Under the pieces are notes generated by a model. That model saw nothing but the letters and a program-made list of their open reading frames with translations, made no database searches and had not been told where the DNA came from. The position numbers were made by a program, and so were the translations under genes. Shown piece by piece: positions 1 through 6,502 of a stretch of 60,305 nt of DNA; the first letter of the stretch is position 1, and every line of letters begins with the position of its first letter. The DNA comes from a virus, in IMG/VR virus record IMGVR_UViG_3300044825_003095, positions 1 to 60,305 of that record, one strand, 5' to 3'.

Positions 1-125
1 GCAGTGCGAGCAGTCCGAGCACTCCGAGCAGCCCGAGCAGCCCGAGCAGCCCGAGCAGCGCGAGCAGCGCGAGCAGTCCGAGCAGCGCGAGCAGCGCGAG
101 CAGTCCGAGCAGCCCGAGCAGCCCG
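1..125. repeat. Exact terminal direct repeat (copy 1)
   Basis: These 125 bases are identical to 60181-60305. They lie entirely inside the 9-bp tandem repeat and inside one reading frame. The simplest reading is the assembler overlap of a circular or circularly permuted genome, giving a unique length of 60,180 bp. A true packaged terminal repeat cannot be excluded from sequence alone. Confidence 0.9.
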
Positions 126-215
126 AGCAGCCCGAGCAGCCCGAGCAGCGCGAGCAGCGCGAGCAGTCCGAGCAGCGCGAGCAGCGCGAGCAGTCCGAGC
201 AGCCCGAGCAGCCCG
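1..215 (-). repeat. 9-bp tandem repeat array (first half)
   Basis: Degenerate 9-bp units (plus strand cgagcagNN with N mostly cc, cg, tc or tg) run without interruption from the contig start to about 215. With 59969-60180 they form one array of about 425 bp, or 47 units. The period is a multiple of three, so the array is translated on the minus strand as Cys-Ser-X triplets. Confidence 0.95.
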
Positions 216-309
216 TCAGGCCGTCGAGCGCCCGCTGTGCGGCTTCCTTCGTGCCCCAGTATTCAACGGAGCACTTGTTGCCATTGGCATCTTTGATCCA
301 TGTAGTCAT
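1..309 (-). CDS. Cys-Ser-X repeat protein, N-terminal part (gene crosses the contig junction)
   Basis: The ATG at 309-307 follows GGAGGA with 7-nt spacing. The protein starts with about 33 residues (MTTWIKDANGNKCSVEYWG...) and then becomes a strict tripeptide repeat Cys-Ser-X, with X being Gly, Asp, Arg, His or Glu. The codon phase reaches position 1 at a codon boundary and continues at 60180 in the same phase, so the rest of the protein is the 59629-60180 segment. After closure the protein has 286 residues: the 33-residue head, 47 CSX triplets, and a C-terminal domain of about 112 residues beginning at Trp-Ser-Pro. No stop codon occurs in this frame. Proteins with long CSD, CSR or CSG arrays are known in phages but have no assigned function as far as I know. 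Metal binding or a disulfide-rich rod are inferences only. Repeat number may be collapsed in the assembly. Confidence 0.85.
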   Translation of the reverse strand, partial: MTTWIKDANGNKCSVEYWGTKEAAQRALDGLTGCSGCSDCSRCSRCSDCSRCSRCSGCSGCSGCSGCSDCSRCSRCSDCSRCSRCSGCSGCSGCSECSDCSHC

Positions 310-329
310 TGCATTGTCCTCCTTCAAAC

Positions 330-357
330 CCCCGCCGCACCTTCCGGCTTGGCGGGG
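330..357 (-). other. GC-rich hairpin before the repeat-protein gene
   Basis: CCCCGCC and GGCGGGG form a 7-bp stem around a 14-nt loop, just upstream of the ribosome site of the gene starting at 309. There is no U-tract, so it is more likely an mRNA structure than a terminator. The rest of 310-473 shows no gene. Confidence 0.5.
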
Positions 358-473
358 ATGATGTGCGGGCCGGAATTGGCTCACCGGCTAGGGCTTTCGT
401 TACTGATAACATCGCCAGATTACTGCCCGATGCGATGCTTGCGTGTCACTGTCCACGCCGCCGCACGTCGAAA

Positions 474-830
474 TCAATCCATCACGAACTCGCACACGTC
501 GCCGAACGTGAGCGGTGGCTTCGGCTTGCACGGCTTCTGACAGTTCCACACGCACGCCTGCGACGGTCCGACCAGCGCCACCCAGCACACCTTGCCCGGA
601 CAGTTCGCCTGCGCCTGCGCGACGCATGCGTTGTAAGCGCCGGGTCCGTTGGCCATGGCCATGATGAACTCACCGATGTCCTCGCCAGCGAGCCAGATCG
701 GGTAGCGGTCGATCGGTGCCAGCGTGGCGTTCTCGTACTCGATCACCCAGCCGTCTCGGTCGATGGCCAGGTCGACGACGACCAGCTCGGGCGGCAGCTC
801 GTCGGCGAACACGATGCCGTCGATGGTCAC
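474..830 (-). CDS. Putative secreted cysteine-containing protein, start uncertain
   Basis: Function unknown. From a GTG at 830 the product is 118 residues, with six cysteines in the C-terminal half (NCPGKVCW, ACVWNCQKPC, DVC) that could form disulfides. In the same frame upstream of 830 there is no stop for about 45 codons, and they encode a signal-peptide-like stretch (LPFLIAAVCATATAIVGAG). A good AAGGAG site sits 8 nt before an ATG at 970-968, but that ATG is one frame off and meets a stop after five codons. A one-base indel in the CCCTTT run near 960 would join that start to the hydrophobic segment and give a secreted protein of about 165 residues. I therefore keep the conservative GTG start but suspect the true gene begins at 970. 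It lies downstream of the tRNA and may be co-transcribed with it. Confidence 0.7.
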   Translation of the reverse strand: MTIDGIVFADELPPELVVVDLAIDRDGWVIEYENATLAPIDRYPIWLAGEDIGEFIMAMANGPGAYNACVAQAQANCPGKVCWVALVGPSQACVWNCQKPCKPKPPLTFGDVCEFVMD

Positions 831-1017
831 GTCGGGCGGGAGCGTGTCGAGCAGCGCCGCGACTCGCTCGGCGCGGGTCGGAGGATGCTGGTCGGCGATT
901 GGCGCCGTTCCGGCGCCGACGATTGCGGTGGCGGTCGCACAAACCGCCGCGATCAGAAAGGGCAGTGCATTGCGCAGTCTCCTTGTGTGCTCCGGCTACG
1001 GGCCGGATTCGGTTGAA

Positions 1018-1090
1018 CACCCGGCGCGGGAGTCGAACCCGCGTCCTGCGCGTTAGGACCGCGCCGCTCCATCCACTGAGCCAGCCGGGC
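1018..1090 (-). tRNA. tRNA-Arg (anticodon CCU)
   Basis: A 73-nt cloverleaf: acceptor arms GCCCGGC and GCCGGGT (one G-U pair at the end), D-arm GCTC/GAGC, anticodon stem GCGCG/CGCGC with loop GTCCTAA (anticodon CCT), variable loop AGGAC, and T-arm GCGGG-TTCGACT-CCCGC. CCA is not encoded. It should read AGG, usually a rare codon in GC-rich bacteria. It lies immediately downstream of a consensus promoter. Confidence 0.95.
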
Positions 1091-1092
1091 AA

Positions 1093-1338
1093 CTATGGGA
1101 TATTATCGACCGGACGATCCGCTGTCAACGCCCGGCGCCGCGGCTTGGACGGCCTTTCGACGCACGCCTCGACCGCCTTCGCCCAGGCCCTCGCCGCGTC
1201 GGCCGCGTTGCGCAGGTTCGTGCGCCGCATGGCCTCGTCCCCGTCCTTGGCGCAGCGGTGCGCGCAGATCAGGAACTCGAGGACGCGCACGTGCATGCCC
1301 TGGCATCGGCGCACGGCCTTGGAGTCGGCGTATCTCAT
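1093..1338 (-). CDS. Small hypothetical protein
   Basis: Unrecognised 81-residue basic protein. ATG at 1338 is preceded by GGGAGG. It starts 3 bp after the stop of the upstream gene, so it is part of the same operon. Its C-terminal codons overlap the tRNA promoter at 1100-1128, which is in the same orientation. Confidence 0.7.
   Translation of the reverse strand: MRYADSKAVRRCQGMHVRVLEFLICAHRCAKDGDEAMRRTNLRNAADAARAWAKAVEACVERPSKPRRRALTADRPVDNIP
1100..1128 (-). promoter_or_regulatory. Sigma-70 promoter for tRNA-Arg
   Basis: Reading on the minus strand: perfect -35 TTGACA (1128-1123), 17-bp spacer, -10 TAATAT (1105-1100). The expected start is about 1093, a few bases before the tRNA 5' end at 1090. 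Transcription would run on into the 474-830 gene and the Cys-Ser-X gene. Confidence 0.85.
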
Positions 1339-1341
1339 CGC

Positions 1342-1713
1342 TCACGCCTCCCCTGTCGAGCACCGTCCGACGCAGGCGTGGAACCCGGACACCCTTCGCG
1401 GCCTCGGCCGGAGAATCTCCGGGACGAGTCGTCGGACCCACGCGGGTGCGCGCATCCACCATCGCGGGTATGCGAGGCATGTGGTGTAGATCACGTCGCC
1501 CACCTGATGCATCGGGTCCGGCATGCATCCGGACGCCTTCGCACGGAATTCCTCAATGGCCTTCATGAGCGCCGCCTCGTACTGCTCCGGCGTCATGCCA
1601 TCGGACGCGATGTGGTCGCTGATCGGCTCGCGGCGCAGCGCGTCCAGCTCCTCGCGCGTGCCGATGAACAGCATGCCGTGGACCAAGCCGACCTCCCGTT
1701 CGCCTTTGCTCAT
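1342..1713 (-). CDS. Hypothetical protein
   Basis: A 123-residue protein starting MSKGEREVGLVHG. The start is chosen because ATG 1713 overlaps the upstream stop by 4 bp (ATGA), the usual coupling in this operon. It has a helical middle (EQYEAALMKAIEEFRAKASG) and a Trp- and Arg-rich C-terminus. No family recognised. Confidence 0.75.
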   Translation of the reverse strand: MSKGEREVGLVHGMLFIGTREELDALRREPISDHIASDGMTPEQYEAALMKAIEEFRAKASGCMPDPMHQVGDVIYTTCLAYPRWWMRAPAWVRRLVPEILRPRPRRVSGFHACVGRCSTGEA

Positions 1714-2048
1714 GGCTTCTCCCCTGCGGCGGCGAGGGCGGAGCGGGCGGCGGTGTCGAGCCACGCCGAAATCTCGCGCAACTTGTTGGCCATCTGGTCC
1801 GTCGTCATGTCTTCGATGAACGGCAGCGCCGGGAACGATCGCAGCGCCTCCACGAGCTTCGCGTGGCCGTTGCAGGCGGCGACGATGAAGGCGGCGTTGG
1901 CCGAGGCGTTCTTGAAGTCCTCTTCGGTCTTGCTCCAGAACTGGCACACCCATTCACCAGCAGCATCGACCACGACGCCGCTTGGCTCGTTGTGCGCCCA
2001 CGGCAGCGGGCTGTGCGTCGCGGGCGGGGGATTGGCGGGGGTGGTCAT
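1710..2048 (-). CDS. Small phage protein of a widespread uncharacterised type
   Basis: A 112-residue protein with a central NASANAAFIVAACNGHAKLV motif typical of many small phage early proteins of unknown function. The N-terminal part (PLPWAHNEPSG, then VCQFWS) is also typical. The start at 2048 overlaps the upstream stop by 4 bp. It probably acts in the cytoplasm; function unknown. Confidence 0.8.
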   Translation of the reverse strand: MTTPANPPPATHSPLPWAHNEPSGVVVDAAGEWVCQFWSKTEEDFKNASANAAFIVAACNGHAKLVEALRSFPALPFIEDMTTDQMANKLREISAWLDTAARSALAAAGEKP

Positions 2049-2260
2049 GGGGTGATCTCGTGGTAGTGCGGCGTCACGCCGTAATCGGAAGCGTCCTTGG
2101 TTTCCTGCACCATGAAGGTGCAGCAGCTTCCGTCATCGAAGGTGAACGCAACGGCGTGCGCTGGGCCGGTTCCACTGCTCACGCGGCCCCACGGACGAAG
2201 ATCAACGGACTTGATCCGCTTTCCTCGCATCGCCTTCGCGGCCTTGCTTCCAGTCAGCAT
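2045..2260 (-). CDS. Small hypothetical protein
   Basis: 71 residues starting MLTGSKAAKAMRGKRIKSVD; ATG 2260 has AGGAGACACG in front. A strand-rich C-terminal half (AVAFTFDDGSCCTFMVQE) suggests a small beta fold. Overlaps the next gene by 4 bp. No family recognised. Confidence 0.75.
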   Translation of the reverse strand: MLTGSKAAKAMRGKRIKSVDLRPWGRVSSGTGPAHAVAFTFDDGSCCTFMVQETKDASDYGVTPHYHEITP

Positions 2261-2283
2261 CGTGTCTCCTGTTTGCGTGGCTC

Positions 2284-2328
2284 TCCGCGCGCCCGCGCCC
2301 CGAATCACCGGGGCAGGGGCGGGCGGAG
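2284..2328 (-). other. Strong GC hairpin between early genes
   Basis: GCCCCG-AATCAC-CGGGGC forms a perfect 6-bp stem at 2297-2314, extended by further imperfect pairing of the flanking CTCCGC.. and ..GCGGAG arms. No U-run follows, so it may slow RNA decay or attenuate rather than terminate. It occupies most of the 81-bp gap at 2261-2341. Confidence 0.55.
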
Positions 2329-2341
2329 TGGCCCGCGTGGG

Positions 2342-2614
2342 TCATTCGATGTGCCAGTTGTCGGCCTCTTCCATGCTCCACGGCTCGATCCACACCTTCG
2401 CGGGCGGCTTGTCCTCGCCGTCGATGAACACTTCGCAATACTGGTTCAGCGCGCCGACGACGGCTTCCATGGCGCGCTCGATGTCGGCCTCGCCGATCTC
2501 CTGCGGCGCTCCGTCGGGGTTGGCGGCGTGTTCTGGAAGCTCGACGCTGATGGAGAGTCCACCGGCCTCGTAGATGAGGCGGGGAACGGCGACGTTCTTC
2601 TTGGGGGTGGTCAT
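2342..2614 (-). CDS. Small acidic hypothetical protein
   Basis: 90 residues (MTTPKKNVAVPRLIYEAGG...), acidic, with predicted strands then a helix (EIGEADIERAMEAVVGALNQ). The ribosome site is weak. Upstream, 2635-2671 holds two imperfect copies of a gtcacaa..ggtgtgg repeat. No family recognised. Confidence 0.75.
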   Translation of the reverse strand: MTTPKKNVAVPRLIYEAGGLSISVELPEHAANPDGAPQEIGEADIERAMEAVVGALNQYCEVFIDGEDKPPAKVWIEPWSMEEADNWHIE

Positions 2615-2670
2615 GTGGGTCGATTCGGGAGGGCGTCACAAGGTGTGTGGGATTGTCACAAATGGTGTGG

Positions 2671-3012
2671 TCAATCGTCGGTGAGCTTCCGCGCGATGCT
2701 GCGGTGGGATTCCAGCCACGCGAGCGCCGCGTCCTCGTCCACCGACACCTCGAATCCGATCGTCTCTCGCGTCGGGACATTGACGGCCTCGATGTACTGG
2801 AACAGCCGGCGAAGCTCGTCGTTGGATTCCGCAAGGTCGAGCGCGACCTGATCCGATCCGTAGTCGCCACGCCAGCCGCATGCGTCGAGCGCCCGGAGCT
2901 TGGCAAGGTCTGCGGTGCGCAGCCATTCGGCCGCGTCGAAGTCCACGGACACTGCGCGATCGTCGGTCCACGCCCGCGCGGGGACATCGAATTCAGTTGT
3001 CGTCTTGCTCAT
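2671..3012 (-). CDS. Hypothetical protein, paralogue of 4763-5095
   Basis: 113 residues from MSKTTTEFDV; the start is set by GGAGGAG 8 nt before ATG 3012. It aligns along its length with the product of 4763-5095. Shared features: DD..V..(V/I)(D/E)FDAA near the start, a central stretch beginning L(R/E)..GW.G, and a C-terminal (E/D).A.AWL..(H/N)R..IA. The pair looks like an old duplication. No function recognised. Confidence 0.8.
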   Translation of the reverse strand: MSKTTTEFDVPARAWTDDRAVSVDFDAAEWLRTADLAKLRALDACGWRGDYGSDQVALDLAESNDELRRLFQYIEAVNVPTRETIGFEVSVDEDAALAWLESHRSIARKLTDD

Positions 3013-3049
3013 CGTCTCGTCTCCTCCCGGCCGGGCCGGGGGTGAGGTG

Positions 3050-3376
3050 TTAGTCAATCGAAGCGAGAACGTCGCGCGCCTCGGTCTGGGCGTCGCTGAA
3101 ACAAACGGCGGTCAATGGCGGGATGTCGCTGGACAACCCGAACGAATGAATCGCCTCGGCATTGGCCAAGAGGTTGCGCAGCGCGTTGGCGAGCCGTTCG
3201 TGGTTGTTGTATCGCGTCGCCATGTTGGACGCGAACAGCTCTCGCTCGGCGTGCGTGCCGTGCGCCGGGATGTTCGCCACCGTGTCATGGTTGGCGTCCA
3301 CGATGCGCGGCCCCATGCCGACGTGACCGGCGACCTTGGATAATGGAAGCGTTGCGAAAGTTGTTGTGTCTGGCAT
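3050..3376 (-). CDS. Small hypothetical protein
   Basis: 108 residues from MPDTTTFATLPLSKV; AGGAGATTCGACC precedes ATG 3376. Contains NNHERLANALRNLLANAEAI, a helical motif common in small phage early proteins. The intergenic gap upstream carries a degenerate copy of the aatccgccc repeat (about 3395-3433). Confidence 0.75.
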   Translation of the reverse strand: MPDTTTFATLPLSKVAGHVGMGPRIVDANHDTVANIPAHGTHAERELFASNMATRYNNHERLANALRNLLANAEAIHSFGLSSDIPPLTAVCFSDAQTEARDVLASID

Positions 3377-3449
3377 GGTCGAATCTCCTGTAGGAATCCG
3401 CCCTCGGGGCCGTTGGGCCGCGCGGCGGGTGGGGTCAACGCTGCGCAAG

Positions 3450-3749
3450 TCATGCGAACAATGCCCGCAGCGCCTTTGCCTCTTTGGCCATGTCCTCGCG
3501 GGCCAGTTCCTTCGCCCACACCTTGCCACCAGCGGTGACGATGGTGAGGTACACGGGGCGTCCAAGGTCGTCGTCTCGGATCGGCTCGGATACGGCGAAT
3601 CCGCCAGCGAAGAGAACTGGCGGCAACACGTTGAGGCAGTAGTCCGCCTCTTCGGGCTTCGCGCGCACCCATGCGGGAGAGTGCTTGGCGCGATCCCAAA
3701 CCCATCCTTCGGGCTCGGCGTCGATGATGGTTGCGGTTGTCGTGGTCAT
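3450..3749 (-). CDS. Small hypothetical protein
   Basis: 99 residues from MTTTTATIIDAEPEGWVWD; AAGGAATCGC precedes ATG 3749, which overlaps the upstream gene by 4 bp. Strand-rich, with a helical C-terminus (KELAREDMAKEAKALRALFA). No family recognised. Confidence 0.75.
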   Translation of the reverse strand: MTTTTATIIDAEPEGWVWDRAKHSPAWVRAKPEEADYCLNVLPPVLFAGGFAVSEPIRDDDLGRPVYLTIVTAGGKVWAKELAREDMAKEAKALRALFA

Positions 3750-4069
3750 GCGATTCCTTCGGAAAGGTTGAGGGCTTGCCTTGCGCGCAGGATCGCGCGG
3801 CATCGTTCATCGTCGCCAAGCGGCACCCCATGGCGCTCGTGATCCTTGCGGACCATCGTGCCGTTGCCGATGTAATCGCCTAGAAGCGACATCCAGGGCA
3901 ACAACTCGCGGACGGCGTCCCGCAGGTCGAGCGCGGCGGAAATGATCTGCGCTTCGTCGCGCCGCCATGCCTTTGCCAACAGCCGATTGTCCCGCCGATT
4001 GCGGATGAGGTAGAACTCTGGATCATCGACCGCGCCGAAGCGCTGGACGATTGGCGTTGTCGTGGTCAT
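3746..4069 (-). CDS. Hypothetical protein
   Basis: 107 residues from MTTTTPIVQRFGAVDDPEFY; coupled by ATGA overlaps at both ends. Contains a basic segment (RNRRDNRLLAKAWRRDE) and a helical DLRDAVRELLPWMSLLGDYI. Function unknown. Confidence 0.75.
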   Translation of the reverse strand: MTTTTPIVQRFGAVDDPEFYLIRNRRDNRLLAKAWRRDEAQIISAALDLRDAVRELLPWMSLLGDYIGNGTMVRKDHERHGVPLGDDERCRAILRARQALNLSEGIA

Positions 4070-4467
4070 GGCGCGATCTCCGCGAGCATGGCGGCGCGGT
4101 CCTGCACGTAGGTCGTGAGCGTGCCGTCGGCGTCCAGAGTCTTGAACTCGAATCCCTCGCGGTAGAAGTCGCACAGCCGCTTGACGGCCGCGACCATCGA
4201 CGGCACATCCTCGGCGACCTCCAGCGTCCAATCGCCTTCGCAGTACGTGAGCACGAAACGCTGCGACACCGAGTGCCAGACTCCGAAGCAGTGCGCATCC
4301 TGGTCGGTGTCGAACTGCTTCCATCCTCCGCTCTTGAAGTCCGGCGCGAAGTCGATGGTGTAGCGCTCGCTCGGAAGGAACATGCGGTGAAGCACGGTGC
4401 CGCCCTTGCTCTCGCCCTTGGGATCGTTCAACAGCGCGTCCACGTACTGCTTGATCGTTCTGGCCAT
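4066..4467 (-). CDS. Hypothetical protein
   Basis: 133 residues from MARTIKQYVDALLNDPKG. ATG 4467 is preferred over an upstream in-frame ATG at 4482 because GGAGGATACGACG lies directly before it. The KSGGWKQFDTDQDAHCFGV stretch and a long C-terminal helix are the main features. No recognised family. Confidence 0.75.
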   Translation of the reverse strand: MARTIKQYVDALLNDPKGESKGGTVLHRMFLPSERYTIDFAPDFKSGGWKQFDTDQDAHCFGVWHSVSQRFVLTYCEGDWTLEVAEDVPSMVAAVKRLCDFYREGFEFKTLDADGTLTTYVQDRAAMLAEIAP

Positions 4468-4500
4468 CGTCGTATCCTCCATGCGGGCGGCATGCCCGCG

Positions 4501-4536
4501 AATCCGCCCCCGGCGCATTCCTGCGGCGGGGTGGGG
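4501..4536. repeat. 36-bp intergenic repeat, copy A
   Basis: Identical at 35 of 36 positions to 5161-5196. Each copy lies between the stop of one small early gene and the start of the next. Read on the minus strand it can fold CCCCGCCGC against GCGNCGGGG with one mismatch. Confidence 0.85.
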
Positions 4537-4539
4537 TGG

Positions 4540-4725
4540 TCAAGCTCCGGTCTTGGCCATTTTGAGCATGCTTTCAAGCTCGTAACACTTGGCGTTAGCC
4601 CGATACGACTCCGGGGAGTGTCCGCCGTTGAAGCACGAACATCGCTTGATTCCGCGTTCCTTCATCGACTGGCGAAGCTCCCGAAGCTCGGCGCGGATGT
4701 GCTTGACGTTGCTGCTGGTTTCCAT
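4540..4725 (-). CDS. Small hypothetical protein
   Basis: 61 residues from METSSNVKHIRAELRELRQ; AGGAGACGAGAC precedes ATG 4725. Highly charged N-terminal helix, then a short RCSCFNGGHSPESYRANAKC segment with three cysteines and a histidine that could bind a metal. Function unknown. Confidence 0.7.
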   Translation of the reverse strand: METSSNVKHIRAELRELRQSMKERGIKRCSCFNGGHSPESYRANAKCYELESMLKMAKTGA

Positions 4726-4762
4726 GTCTCGTCTCCTACCGGCCGGGCCGGGGGTGGGTGGG

Positions 4763-5095
4763 TCAGTGAGTCGATTCGTCCATCGCGGCGATGTCGGGCC
4801 GGTTGGCGGCAAGCCACGCTTCAGCCTCGTCGGGGTCGATCGTCACCTCGTAACAGGGGGCGTCGATCACGCGGAATGCTCCGATCCATTCGTGCAGCAC
4901 CTCAAGATCGGCGAAGAACTTGGTGATTTCCTCGCTAGTCTGCTCGGACCCGATCGCGTCGGCCTCCGAGCAGCCGGTCCACCCCTCCTCGCGGAGAGTG
5001 TCGATCGTTCCCTGAGTCGCGGTCATCAGGTGCGGCGCGGCGTCGAATTCGATGGACTTCACGCCCCAGTCGTCGGTGAGAGTTGCTTTCAGCAT
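4763..5095 (-). CDS. Hypothetical protein, paralogue of 2671-3012
   Basis: 110 acidic residues (MLKATLTDDWGVKSIEFDAA...). Related to the product of 2671-3012 over its whole length. The ribosome site GGGAGATTCGACC lies within the end of the 18-codon ORF at 5089-5145, suggesting translational coupling. Confidence 0.8.
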   Translation of the reverse strand: MLKATLTDDWGVKSIEFDAAPHLMTATQGTIDTLREEGWTGCSEADAIGSEQTSEEITKFFADLEVLHEWIGAFRVIDAPCYEVTIDPDEAEAWLAANRPDIAAMDESTH

Positions 5096-5145
5096 GGTCG
5101 AATCTCCCAGCGAACGACCTTCGGGGCTTCCTTGGTGGTTGTCAT
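5089..5145 (-). CDS. Possible 18-residue leader or micro-ORF
   Basis: ATG 5145 is preceded by GGAGACACGACCA and encodes MTTTKEAPKVVRWEIRPC before a TGA that overlaps the next gene start (5095) by 7 bp. It shares the MTTT opening of other genes here. It may be a coupled leader peptide or a remnant of a gene; coding is supported only by the ribosome site and the overlap. Confidence 0.4.
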   Translation of the reverse strand: MTTTKEAPKVVRWEIRPC

Positions 5146-5160
5146 TGGTCGTGTCTCCTC

Positions 5161-5196
5161 AATCCGCCCCCGTCGCATTCCTGCGGCGGGGTGGGG
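5161..5196. repeat. 36-bp intergenic repeat, copy B
   Basis: Second copy of the 4501-4536 element, one base different. It sits directly after the stop of the 5198-5458 gene in transcription order. Confidence 0.85.
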
Positions 5197-5197
5197 G

Positions 5198-5458
5198 TCA
5201 GCGAATGTTCCATACCGGCTTCGACTGCGCCGCCTCGGCTGCGGCCAGCGATCGCTGGTGCCTGCGCGATTCGGCCGCGAGGCGGTTGGCCGCTTCCAGC
5301 GTCGCCATGCCATCCCGCACGACGCGCCCGGATCGCCGCGCGAACACGGCGAAGCGGCCATCCGACGTGGCGACGACTTCCGCAAGCGGTTGAACGCATC
5401 CAGGCCTGATCGGCGATGCAAGGCATTCGGAAAGCACCTGCGATTGCGTGAGTGTCAT
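5198..5458 (-). CDS. Small hypothetical protein
   Basis: 86 residues from MTLTQSQVLSECLASPIRP; AGGAGACACC precedes ATG 5458. A short strand pair (DGRFAVFARRSGRVVRDG) precedes an Ala- and Arg-rich helix. Function unknown. Confidence 0.75.
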   Translation of the reverse strand: MTLTQSQVLSECLASPIRPGCVQPLAEVVATSDGRFAVFARRSGRVVRDGMATLEAANRLAAESRRHQRSLAAAEAAQSKPVWNIR

Positions 5459-5484
5459 GGTGTCTCCTGTTGGCCGGGAAGGGG

Positions 5485-5730
5485 TCAGGCGGGCGTTGCC
5501 AGCGCGGCGAAGCTCCACGCCTCGCCGAGGTCGTGCGGCCTGTCCTTCCTGACGGCGTGAAGTCCCGACTTCCCGTAGTCGCCCTCGCCGTACTCGCCGC
5601 AGCTCTCGGGATCGGAGTTGCCCTCGCGCACGATGCGCTTCGCATCCTCCGCCGACGCGGCCTCGACCTCGTGCTCGAACTTCTCCCACACGATGTACTC
5701 CTGCACTTCGTAGACGGTGAACTTCGGCAT
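5485..5730 (-). CDS. Small acidic hypothetical protein
   Basis: 81 residues from MPKFTVYEVQEYIVWEKFEH with GGAGCAACCC before ATG 5730. The beta-strand then helix pattern (VEAASAEDAKRIVREG) resembles small DpnD/PcfM-like or HicB-like phage proteins, but no diagnostic motif is present. Confidence 0.75.
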   Translation of the reverse strand: MPKFTVYEVQEYIVWEKFEHEVEAASAEDAKRIVREGNSDPESCGEYGEGDYGKSGLHAVRKDRPHDLGEAWSFAALATPA

Positions 5731-5742
5731 GGGTTGCTCCGG

Positions 5743-6018
5743 TCAATTGACGTCGATCTTGCCTGCGTCGTTGACGAACAGCGTCACGTCCCCGAAGCGC
5801 CGCGCCGCGGCTTGTAGCAGGTCGCACACCCGGCGTGGCCAGATTTCCGTTCGGTCGAAGAACCCGGCACCATGTCCGTTGCGGGACAGCCAGAAGCAGT
5901 TCGCCGCCTCGTCCTCGAGATCGCCGATCCATCGCGCGTTCGTGTGCTTGAACAGGTGCCAGTCGGCGAGCAGCGAACGCGCGGCCTCGTCGTCGGAGGT
6001 CAGTTGGTCGAGGTTCAT
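5743..6018 (-). CDS. Conserved small phage protein (SRNGHGAGFFDR type)
   Basis: 91 residues from MNLDQLTSDDEAARSLLADW. The motif FWLSRNGHGAGFFDR is characteristic of a very common uncharacterised family in tailed phages; the second half is a C-terminal strand-helix segment. ATG 6018 overlaps the upstream gene by 4 bp. Function unknown. Confidence 0.85.
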   Translation of the reverse strand: MNLDQLTSDDEAARSLLADWHLFKHTNARWIGDLEDEAANCFWLSRNGHGAGFFDRTEIWPRRVCDLLQAAARRFGDVTLFVNDAGKIDVN

Positions 6019-6461
6019 CGCTCCGCCAGCCTTTCCGCCAAGGTGTCTCCATCGTCCAGAACGCTCCGCAGGGGTTCGGGGATGGCCCCCTGCGGCTGTC
6101 CGCCGAGCAGGACGGACTTCGCACGTCGCCAGATGTAGAAGCGGCAGGCGTCGTCGTGGCGGCGCTGCGTGTTGCCGCCGCCTTGCAGCAGCGTCTCCCA
6201 CGAATCCAGCACGTCGGTAGGCGCCTTCGCGTCGAGCAGCTTCCCGGCCACGTAGTCACGCCCGTCCCCGGTCAACACCTGGCCCTCGATCAGCGCCTTG
6301 CACTCGGCGCAGTGCGCCGGGGAATCGACCTCGAACCCGCAGAACACGGCCTCGCCCCACATGCCCTTTCGATGGGCGGCGGGTCCGGTGTCGTCGCCGC
6401 AGTCGCAGCAGAGCATGTCACCGTCGTTCGTCGTGTACCCAACAACAGTCATGCTGTTCAT
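6015..6461 (-). CDS. Cysteine-containing hypothetical protein
   Basis: 148 residues from MNSMTVVGYTTNDGDMLCC. CCDCGDD near residue 18 and CAECK near residue 51 make a plausible zinc-ribbon. GGAGGACGCG precedes ATG 6461, and immediately upstream of that lies palindrome 6475-6488. Function unknown. Confidence 0.8.
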   Translation of the reverse strand: MNSMTVVGYTTNDGDMLCCDCGDDTGPAAHRKGMWGEAVFCGFEVDSPAHCAECKALIEGQVLTGDGRDYVAGKLLDAKAPTDVLDSWETLLQGGGNTQRRHDDACRFYIWRRAKSVLLGGQPQGAIPEPLRSVLDDGDTLAERLAER

Positions 6462-6474
6462 CGCGTCCTCCGTT

Positions 6475-6488
6475 GTTAGTCAACTAAC
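6475..6488. promoter_or_regulatory. Palindrome 1 (GTTAGTCAACTAAC)
   Basis: Perfect inverted repeat GTTAGT/ACTAAC with a 2-bp centre, 14 bp upstream of the 6461 start and directly before its ribosome site. First of six related sites found only between 6.4 and 8.7 kb. Confidence 0.8.
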
Positions 6489-6502
6489 GGCCTCGTGACA
6501 CA

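Noticed and set aside
1-215. CRISPR-like array at the contig ends
   Set aside because: The unit is 9 bp with no spacers and is translated in frame as Cys-Ser-X; it is a coding tandem repeat.
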